From: Epiperipatus broadwayi
Lineage: Eukaryota > Onychophora > Udeonychophora > Euonychophora > Peripatidae
Length of the DNA: 64,000 nt
Assembly: GCA_028023455.1 (NCBI GenBank)
Contig: JAQFVV010000501.1
Coordinates: forward strand, 1 to 64,000
Direction: 5' to 3'
Notes under the pieces: generated by a model
Told to the model about the DNA's origin: nothing
The model's database searches: none
The model's input: the letters and a program-made list of their open reading frames with translations, nothing else
Made by a program: the position numbers and the translations under genes
Shown: positions 55,000-64,000 of the stretch, in pieces
How the letters are laid out: every line of letters starts with the position of its first letter
Position numbering within the stretch: the stretch's first letter is position 1

Positions 55000-57640
55000 T
55001 TTAATTCATTTGCATAAGTAGTCATTAACTGTTAATATTACAGTTATACTAACATATTAACACTTTGAACCTGTAATTATTATCCAGGTAATAGAAATAT
55101 CTTAACTGGTTAATACAGAAATGGAGATAATATCTTTGATTAATGCAAAATCAAGAAATTAATCTGGAATATGTGAAATGGTATTCAGTTCAATTTAAAA
55201 TTAATAGTTTTTTTTAAAAAAAATTTAAATGTAAGGTTGCAGTTCAGTTTCTCAAGTATTTTAATTCTTCTGCATCTCAAAGATTTTTCTATCATCCTCT
55301 ATGGTAATTTGATTTAACAGTTCAATTTTTTTTTTAGTACTGAAACATTTATTATTATGAATCAATAAATTATAATTGATTTATTAACAATATAAGTATA
55401 CAAATATATTAAAAGATCATACTTAAACTTAGACCAAAAAATAATAAAATAAATATCATGATAATAAAAACTTTTTTACTTATTGGATGATTACCGTTAT
55501 GCCAGTGGAAAAAATAGATTAACAAATTTTTTAGTGCAATATAAATTTTATAAACACATATACAATTTCTAACATTCATTTATAAAGAGTTTATAAAGAT
55601 AACAAAATCAACTTTACAATTAGTCATGAAACTTCAGTTGAAACTCAAGCAACAATCAGGAAAGGTATAGATGTGAATTGGATTTTTTGTAGTTTTTAAA
55701 ACATCAAATGCTGACTTCTTCAGATTATTTTTTAAATTAACAAATTTTTAGTTCCTGTTTTGGCCATCAAAATAAATGCAAAACCTGCAAATAGGTACAG
55801 GTAACCACAGGAGAGTGAAGGAACGCTGTCTTATGAGTGCCATCTCCAAATAAAATACTCTGCATGTATTAAACAGTGAGTTAATTCAGCTTTGAGAGTT
55901 TTTAGATATATAGCTTATGCATAGAAATTTCTGATTTTTTAAGAGAAGCCATCTTACATTCTAAATTAAAAATTTTAATGCATTCATTTATGTGTAATTA
56001 AATTATGCAAATTAGTTATTAATTAGTAAAATTATTTGTTACATTTTTTGTCATTTTATAAATTGTCATTTAATTTTTTTATTTAAATATATTTATTTTT
56101 AAATTTATAATTATTTGTTTTAAGTTGTAATTAAAAAAAAAATTCCGTATTTGAATTTTTAATATTTTTATTTCTTTAAAAAAAATGTAAATGAAAAAAC
56201 TGAATTTGCATACATCTTTATAATTCATCAAAGGGAGGCCCATTGTGAATTCTTTTTTTTTTTAAAAAAAATATATTTTTATTTTCTCATAATTAAACAT
56301 CATTAATTTTATATTCTTAAGAGACACAAACATCTGCAGATGGAAAAAAAATTCATTAATAATATTTAGTATATTGAATGGGAAAAAATGAAATCCTATT
56401 AGATTTTTACTTTTAAAAAATGAGAGTAAAATGTTAAATAATTTAAATTAAAAAAGTTTTTTTTCACACCTGTATTCTAATCAGATCATTTCTGTAGAGA
56501 ATTAATTTATATTTTAACGTCTATATTTATTTTCTAATCATGTCTCTAGTTATATGCATTTCCTCATATTCGGTAACATCTTATTAAAGTAATTATAAAT
56601 TTTGTCAAACATGTACTTCAATATCTTTGTGTGTAATATAAACTTATGTATTATACACTTTATTAAAAAAGGGCCTCAAAGCTATTCTTACAACCTGGGA
56701 TTAAAACCTTTTTAAAGATTTAAAATTTTGCTCTCAGATAGCTAGCCTAAAGGTAACTCAAATAAACATTCAACACTGATCAGTAAATGGGTATTTAATT
56801 ATCTACTTAGTGTTCCATCAGTAAATGGGTATCTAGCCATTTTTAAAGGGTAAAATTGCTTTTTTTTTTGCAGTTACCTTTTGAGCATTTGTTGGAGTGA
56901 CCTCTGTTGTCCAGTGAGCTAATTATTTAAAAGACTTTTTCTTTTTATATATTTTATTTTACATGATGTAACATTAACACATCAATCTGCAATGCTTATG
57001 ATCTGTGTTCAAGTCCTGATCAAAAAAAAATTTTTTTACTATGGTTATATTTTTCTTTCAGGTAACTATCCTATAATTAAAAACTTCTATTTTGGTAGAA
57101 ATTATTTTATGTACTTGTATATATGTTGAAAATTTACTTTGAAAAGTGCTGGAATGATGGCAGACCATTCAATCTTACACAAAGTAACAAATGATATAAT
57201 AATAATTTATTTATAGGTGTACTTATTAATTGATGTACAAGTTATTTTTTTAATAAAATTAACAAATCATGTAACAATAATTTATTTACAAAGTATAATC
57301 AATAATTGAAATACAATTTATTTCTTTAATAAAATTCTTTAATCTTTGTGTATCATAATATTAATATATTTCTTTAATAAAATTGTTTAATCTTTATACA
57401 TCATAACATTACTATATTCATAGATAATATAATACATTTATCGTACCTTGAACCTCATCTTCAATAAACTTAAATATAATTCTATGCACGTATTTCGAAT
57501 CACATGTCCCCTAATATTTACATGTATATATGTTCTATATGGGATAATAGACATCAATGCTATCTTTATCGTAATAATTATGAGGAATGGTCTTTTTTAG
57601 ATCCTATTTCTAAATATAACCAATTATATAATAATAACTA
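55000..57640. other. AT-rich non-coding stretch
   Basis: No gene recognised. A short duplication GATCAGTAAATGGGTAT / CATCAGTAAATGGGTAT is at 56780 and 56816, and a related pair ACAAATSATRTAAYAATAATTTATTTA is at 57187 and 57264. Several A/T homopolymers. Confidence 0.5.
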
Positions 57641-57649
57641 TAAATGAAG

Positions 57650-57850
57650 TCCCTTTGGTCCTAAACCTATGTGCCAGTCAAAACATGCTTATCCATCTAA
57701 CACGAGCTGGAACTCACAAAATGTACTTCAAACCCAGTCAAGCCCGAGATTTAGGTCAGGGACCAGCCTGGATTCGAACCCACTCTCCAAGCACCAGATC
57801 TAACACCCAATGGATAACATAACAATGGTAGCACACCAGATTTAATTCTT
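57650..57850 (-). mobile_element. Possible tRNA-derived SINE
   Basis: On minus, GAGAGTGGGTTCGAATCCAG is a canonical Pol III B box context. Upstream GTTATCCATTGGGTGTTAG sits where a D arm/A box would, but the tRNA fold is not convincing. Downstream ~130 bases of moderately GC-richer sequence could be the SINE body. Only this copy is seen in the window. Confidence 0.4.
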
Positions 57851-57859
57851 CATCCGGCC

Positions 57860-58620
57860 CACTAGCAAATCGGAGAAAACAATAAGACTCATGGACTTAA
57901 ACATATATATAAACAACGTAAATACTAGACATTCCACAGATAAAAATCTAACATATTTAAATAATAGGGGCTTTACTAATGAATACTTATGGGCAATTAG
58001 TGAATTGGATTGATTTAATAATGAGACAGAAACTGATATATGATGAATTAAAATATATTTATTGACAATTGTTGTTGGCAAATGCACGCAGGCATTTCAT
58101 TTACAAAGTAACATTCTCTAGACTATTTGAACAATAATTGATGTTGGCAAATAGGTTTGTGGCTATGATTTAATGGAGCCAAATATCCTGCTATACAACT
58201 AATCACTACATTAACTTATTTGTTATGTTCTTTTATAATCAGTTCGAGTGGCTCTTTTACGTAAAATCAAACCAAGTCTGGAGTGAAACTTAATACACCT
58301 TAATTATAATAAATTTATTTTAACTATGGGCCTTTAAAGCGTCCCAGATACACTAATTATAAGGAGTAGTCTTTTGATCTTAAACTAATTTAATACAACT
58401 ATAGGGATAACTCATTCTGAGATCAATCCTTAAGTCATTAAACTGAAAGAAATGCGTTCTCCCATATGGATGTGAATATATGCAAACCATTAAACATTGA
58501 AAAAACAATTACACATATATAAATCCATCTTCAAATATAAGTTTAACTATGAGTGAGACTAATGGAAATAATCACATCATTAACTATGGATATTTGCACT
58601 TAAGCAATTTATATGTGGTC
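57860..58620. other. Unassigned non-coding stretch
   Basis: Less extreme in AT content than its surroundings. It could be part of an LTR or interior belonging to the Gag-like remnant downstream, but no boundary words or repeat partner are seen. Confidence 0.4.
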
Positions 58621-58631
58621 ATTGACTTTAA

Positions 58632-58738
58632 AAAACAGGCAAAACTCATTATATGTATTGGCACACACAGCAAGCTAGGGTAATCAACAACAGTTATAAG
58701 CAAGCATAAGAAATGGTGATCATGTGATGTTTATTGAC
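58632..58738 (-). mobile_element. Family A fragment
   Basis: AAAACAGGCAAAACTCATT, TTGGCACACACAGCAAGC and GTAATCAACA are followed by the family leader in inverted orientation (CAGTTATAAGCAAGCATAAG, TGATCATGTGATG). The centre with the ribozyme is deleted. Confidence 0.65.
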
Positions 58739-58879
58739 ATTGCCTTTACATTATTATTATTTCTTTACCCTTTCCTCTTATTAATAACTTATATAAAATT
58801 CAAAGGCGTAGCATAACAAAAGCAAATGGAGTGAATAAACCAAATTACGCAAAATTATCAAAAACCTAATCAAGAGCTA

Positions 58880-59535
58880 ATGAACTAAACTATGGAAGAT
58901 AATCAAAAATGTATGAAACATAGTCAAAAACAGAACAATCAATATTGGAAGATAATCAAAAATGGATGCAAGATCATCAAAAAAGAATGAATCAGAGATA
59001 TTTAGAGATAGTAAAATGGATGTAGTTGAGGTTTGAAGATAATCAAAAACAGATGGAATTGAAAAGGTAAAAACGGTCAGATAATTTTTGCAAATTTTAA
59101 CTCAGAACAAAAATTACATGATCTAAAGCACATAAACAATTATCAAAAAAATGATTAAGTACAAATTCAAAAAGAAACAGTGGATTGAATCATGGCAGTG
59201 AACAATCTCAATTGCTTATAAAGTCAGAAAATAAACCAAAAATATATAATGAATGTTTAAATGAATCTGAACCAAAACTATTAGAGGAAAATATACAAAA
59301 TGAGCACAAAAAAATTCACATAAAAAAACAAATAGCAGATTGTGAACCTGTTGAACTAACACTAGTAGATAATAGAGAACTAAAATTACTGAAGGAAATT
59401 GAAAACAAACAAGAACCGTTAAAACTAAACAACCAAATACACAAGGATAATTGTGAAAGCTCACAACAAATGTTAGATGGAACAAAAGAATATGATTTAC
59501 TATATCAAGTGCCACCCATGATCTCAGAGTAGTAA
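58880..59535 (+). pseudogene. Decayed Gln/Lys-rich ORF region, possibly Gag-like
   Basis: 58880-59080 repeats the word GAAGATAATCAAAAA four times, encoding EDNQK-type units interrupted by stops. A 115-codon ORF follows (59185-59532). It is acidic, hydrophilic and low in aromatic residues (SEPKLLEENIQNEHKKI, LKLLKEIENKQEPLKLN). Such EDNQK...coiled segments occur in N-terminal parts of some invertebrate Gag proteins, but I see no zinc knuckle or capsid motif. Function unknown. Confidence 0.3.
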
Positions 59536-59744
59536 AAAGTGTTTTTTTTTTGTAAATTCCATGAACAGCAAAGAAATCTATAAGTGGATACTGAATCATT
59601 ATAATTTATAAATAAATAATACAAAATATCATTATATAGCAGTGATAACCATACATATATATTTATCATAATGCAAAATGCTTTTTTTAGCAAGTATTTT
59701 TATGCTTGCCTCAGTGTAATTAATGTTAATCTTTAATTTACATT

Positions 59745-59840
59745 ACATACATAGTGGCATTTATTGTTATATACATATATATATATATATATCGTGACCA
59801 TTGTTATATACATATATATATATATATATCGTGACCATCT
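59745..59840. repeat. Tandem duplication with (TA)n (41 bp)
   Basis: TTGTTATATACA, (TA)n, TCGTGACCA is present twice in a row (59766-59800 and 59801-59836) with almost no difference. Confidence 0.9.
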
Positions 59841-62510
59841 GAATGGGCACAAGGAATTGAGATGCTTTGTATCTGCATTGAATAGTTATATTATATTAAA
59901 AAAATGAAATAGCCTTAGAATTTTAAAATTTTTTGCTGGAAATTGTTTAAAGCTTAGATATGGATTGCTTATGCAGTTTATTAACCACTTTATAAGTATT
60001 CATTATTATTATTGTGGTTAGTGAAGTATTTAATGCCAGAGAGAGGGGTTGTTATTATAGGAATTGGTATATTTGGGCAGGAAAATGCAAAGTTATTTTA
60101 TGTTAGTGTAATATTTGGTTGAATGGTTTCAAAATCCTTTATTCATTAATACTTATCCTTTTTGTCAACAATTAATAGCCATTTCAATTATATTTAGTTA
60201 GGATAGTTTAATATTTAGGTTGCAGTACATGTGCATGCATATATGTCTGTATTATGTTTCATTTCATTTTCATCTTTTAACAACAGCAAACAATAGTACA
60301 TGTACAATAAAAACATTTAAATTACAGTAATTATCTTAATTAATTTAACAAATATATATTTTTTCCAATGATTAATAGATAGTTGAATCAATGAATTATT
60401 TCACAAATTAAATAAATTATTAATCATTTTTGTTTAATAGTTAATTAATATTCATTTTTCTTTCGAGTTTGTAAAAGCTATTTATTTTATTATTTTTTTT
60501 GTCTTGATTTGATCAAAATGGTTTGTTTTTTTTTAAAAAAAAAATATTTTTTTTTGAATATGTAATTAGCTTAGATAGAAAAGAAGTATGGGAGTAACCT
60601 TGTGAAGGGAAATGACTTTTTTTTACTAAAGAGAGCTATTTAACAAAGATCTCCAATGAAAAATTTGCATATTATGTAAGATAATTGTAGCCAGAAAACA
60701 GTGGCTCATTATTGTGAAAATTAAAAAAAAAACAGTTGCTGAAGTCAAATTGATCTTAAAAAGACTTTGGAGTAAAACATCAAAAGGATCTTAAGAAATT
60801 TATTATGGGAAGAGTTAACTAAGATGCAATTCTAAATTTTAAAAAGGTACACAGTTTATTTTGCTCTCCTCGATTTAAACGTTTTGAATTAACCTCTTCA
60901 TAACTATTGCTCTTTTAAAAATGTATGTTGATAATGTCCAGTCTACACTACTTCATTTAATTGTCATTTTAAATAAGAATAAATTGTATGAATATTATTG
61001 TTGTATCACTAACCAATGTGTGTATTTTAATATATCTGGGAAACGCATGCAGAACTATTTTACAGAATATATTTTAATTCTTCACTATTTTCCATGTTGT
61101 GTTTTTGTGAGGATTAAACATAGAATTAAGAATACGCATATTTTGATAAATCATGCCATGTTCAAATTCACCATAAAGAGATAACAGTATTTATTTATCT
61201 GGTATTTCTGGAAATAATATGTATTTTAAATGAAGGAAATAAAACGTGAGTTACTTCAAACTAAGTATTTGCTTAAATCGAATGGAAGGATAGAAATGTG
61301 GGTAATTTTTGTTCTCTTCGATAAAGATGGAATATAAAACAAAGTATTATTAATTGTGGAATTACTAAGGAACCATGGTATCTTAATTGACAATATTTAA
61401 GAATAAACCATGAGTATAATAGACTATAAAGTGTTAAATGCTATTCAAGAAACTATTAAGAATATTTGCGTATTTAATTTAGCACTACAATGGAGAATGT
61501 CTTATATTTTCAGTATAATAAAGGAGAAATTAATTGCTTGTGTGTGATTTGGTACCTCAAATAGATATGCTATGAACACTGGAGGTGCTGGGTCAGATTT
61601 AAGTTATGATTATATTTTTTTAGTTGTCCTGCAGAAATTTATTTTAATTAAATTCAGTTTGGAATGTGTCCCATATTGTTTCATGAACCCGGAGCAGAGC
61701 TTTGCAAGTGAACTTTCATTTTAAGTTTCAAAACAAATAACTTTTGTTTCTTTATTTTTTTTTTATTGCTTGTCATTATTAATGTATATTATTGATAATA
61801 GGCTTACTTATTATTATGTTTTATTGATAATTTGGGTTATTTTTACCTTCAAGACCGTCTCCGAAGCGTATCCAAATGAGGAATACGCTGGTAAAAATTG
61901 ATTGTGTACAAATAGGTCTTATTGTTCTTTTATGAAGATAAAAGAAAGAAATATTTTTTTAATATATTATTAGAGAGGTTTATATTTATTTTGTATACTT
62001 TATTATCTCAAAGTGAGAACTTTGGTTTTTTTTTTCAATCAACGAATGTATAATAGAAATAGTTTGCTAGATATGAAAGAAAGTTCATTCGTAATAATTA
62101 TAACCATTAAATTTTAAAAAGTAACCTAAAGTTTATTCTGAATTAAAAGTTATACCTTGATGCAATATTTAATTATCATGTGGCCTTCATAGTGTGTAAT
62201 TTAGGGTTAATTTTATATATACTTTTATTCACGGGTGTGTGTCTGTTTTGCACAATTATGACATTTGTTTGATAAAGTTCAGTTTGTGAATATTTTTATG
62301 TATAAATTTCGGATGCTGTCGTATTCTACTGAGTGGAATGGATTAGTATGTTATCTGTATGTATTTATCTGCCAGTGTGTATTTATAATGTTCGATATTT
62401 AGAAAAGCTTTGAGAATGGAAAGAAATCTGATTGCATTATAATGTTTGTAGGGATAAAAGATTTTGCTTATTTAGTATATGTTTTTCCATGAGTAGAGCC
62501 TAGTTTATAC
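59840..62510. other. AT-rich non-coding stretch
   Basis: No gene seen. The 87-codon ORF at 60921-61184 has no recognisable motif. A small inverted pair, AGCGTATCC / GGAATACGCT, lies at about 61865-61890. Confidence 0.5.
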
Positions 62511-62517
62511 TATATGC

Positions 62518-62745
62518 ATATGATTAAATGATATTTTTCGAAGTTAAGTGATGTTTTCTTAGAGCCCTGGTGATGAGGAAGAGGTTCCCCACCAATAGTA
62601 TATTTAGAAGTAGATGAATTATTGTTGAAGTATGATTAAATGATGTTTAGGAAGTTATGTGATGTTTTTCTTATATTTTTGGTGATGAGGAAAAGGTTCC
62701 CCACCAACAGTGTATTTAGAATCAGATGAATTATTGTAGAAGTGT
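62518..62745. repeat. ~112-bp tandem duplication
   Basis: Two units start ATGATTAAATGAT at 62520 and 62632. Both contain AAGTKATGTGATGTTTT, TGGTGATGAGGAA, AGGTTCCCCACCAA, GTATATTTAGAA or GTGTATTTAGAA, and GATGAATTATTG. Moderately diverged, so not recent. Confidence 0.85.
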
Positions 62746-63035
62746 TCAGTAAGAGTTTATCTGCTCCTCATGTAGATTTCCCTTATAACATATAGTCTGT
62801 ATAATCATAAAAACATAGCTCTGTGTTAATTAATATGTGGCCAAAAATAAATTGTTAAATTAATTCTTGATGTAATATTAGTGTCTTATTTTAGTGATGA
62901 ATTACGACATTGTCCGAAATAAAGTAATTGCATGATATTCTCTTAATGAATGGAGAGTTTGTAGAAAATATTATTTTCTATCATTGTTGCTTGACACACG
63001 CACACACATGCGTAATATAAATAATATCGCGTATA

Positions 63036-63180
63036 TAAAGTATAGAGTTATTGAAATTAAAATGAGAAATAAATGTTTTGAAATACATTACATTCATTTA
63101 AATAGAAGTATAAAGTTATTGAGATTAAAACGGAAAATAAATATTTTAAAATACAGTGTATTTATCTAAATAAAGGTTAT
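63036..63180. repeat. ~73-bp tandem duplication
   Basis: ATAAAGTATAGAGTTATTGA, AAATAAATGTTTTGAAATACA and TTCATTTAAATA are repeated with substitutions in the next unit (GTATAAAGTTATTGAGATTA...). Confidence 0.75.
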
Positions 63181-63184
63181 AAAT

Positions 63185-64000
63185 CATCAAATCATCAGAA
63201 TGAACAGGATTTTGTTGCTATGCATGAAAGGTATATGTAATTGAAAGTGATTATTTAGTCAATTAGAGAAAGTTGCTTTGTTGAGAGCCAAATATAATTA
63301 ATTTGATTTATTTTATTAATCAATAGTAATATCCTCTCAAAAGTTTTTTTTTGTGCTAATAATATAACATGTTGTTTATTTAGTGTCATGTAGATGAAAC
63401 ATGTAGGCAAAGCATGTGTTCGAAGTCAGAATATTTAAGTTTTGTTGTTAATTTGCTTTGATAATAGGGATAATCCCAAACTGATGCTCAAAGTTTATTT
63501 GATAATTTAAAAATCTGTAAGACAAGTAGTCCAATTGTAAATATCATGTTAAACCAAATTTATTTCATTGTAATAAATGATGTATTTTATTTGTTTAAAA
63601 TCTTAAAACTGTGTCTGGAGTTATTATTGTATACATTCGTGTTTTCCATTTCCACATCTCCACATTTCATAAATCTATTATAAAATAGATATATTATTTT
63701 AGAGTTATAATATTAAATCTGCTGGTGTCTGACAATATTGTTTTTCTTAATCCAAACATTATAAGGAACATTTGCCACTGGATAAATGTATTAGAAAGGT
63801 TGTCAAGTTAATATATTTGTTAGATGATGATATAAAATTAAAATACCCTATTTCTGTCATTATCTTATTATTAAAACACAGTAAAAATATATTTTAGTCA
63901 ATTTGTTTTATTACATTTTATCATACTTTAGGATTATAATTTATGGGCCAATGTATTTTATTTAATTCAACTGTGTTTGTTAAAATTCCCTGAGATCTTA
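63185..64000. other. AT-rich non-coding stretch to the window end
   Basis: No ORF or repeat partner recognised. Confidence 0.5.

Noticed and set aside
59216-59599. Minus-strand 127-codon hydrophobic ORF
   Set aside because: Antisense of the acidic plus-strand ORF; Val/Leu/Phe-rich because the other strand is Glu/Lys/Asn-rich.

Overview
The window is AT-rich (roughly 70-75 percent by eye) eukaryotic DNA. It shows no operons, bacterial genes or CRISPR array, and no host gene that I can recognise. It holds many long (TA)n runs and other microsatellites and a dense set of retroelements: a CR1-type LINE with PHD, SGNH-esterase, endonuclease and RT parts, LTR elements, decayed Gypsy-type Gag, and short hammerhead-ribozyme repeats. 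This points to an invertebrate animal. A mollusc (for example a cephalopod) or a cnidarian would fit, but the sequence does not settle it.

Layout. 1-9.28 kb: unassigned AT-rich DNA with small repeats and the first copy of a ~245-bp MITE-like repeat (5.5 kb). 9.28-13.8 kb: a minus-strand, nearly full-length but inactivated LINE. 13.8-28.4 kb: mostly non-coding, with a foldback element at 17.2 kb, a compound triplet repeat at 20 kb, a long (TA)n at 21 kb and an odd T-rich, poly-G region at 21.8-22.9 kb. 28.65-30.55 kb: direct and inverted ~369-bp units, each with a hammerhead ribozyme. 32.7-33.2 kb: a Gypsy Gag relic. 34.1-40.3 kb: an LTR retrotransposon with two similar ~1.75-1.8-kb LTRs and a ~2.6-kb interior that keeps only a coiled-coil Gag-like ORF. 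40.3-48 kb: a (TA)n-bounded perfect palindrome, a short foldback, a ~410-bp (AAG)n tract and a second ~370-bp-unit foldback. 46-50 kb: a second hammerhead family. 50.2-55 kb: a third hammerhead family (one copy expanded to seven 90-bp repeats), a minus-strand solo LTR and a LINE C-terminal relic. 55-64 kb: mainly unassigned DNA with a possible tRNA-like SINE, a small acidic ORF and tandem duplications.

The main discovery is that three sequence-unrelated families of short inverted-repeat elements each carry a hammerhead motif. All have the CTGATGA and GAAA cores, a short stem II, and a stem III that is a self-complementary palindrome (ACTAGT, ACCGCGGT or ATACGTAT) followed by an NUH cleavage triplet. 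At least one copy of each family also has a well-paired stem I. This is the design expected of ribozymes that work as dimers, and it resembles those described in Penelope-like elements and animal retrozymes. Other copies have broken cores, so a decay series is visible inside one window. The larger elements look non-autonomous or dead: the LINE has two in-frame stops and a frameshift, and the LTR element lacks pol.
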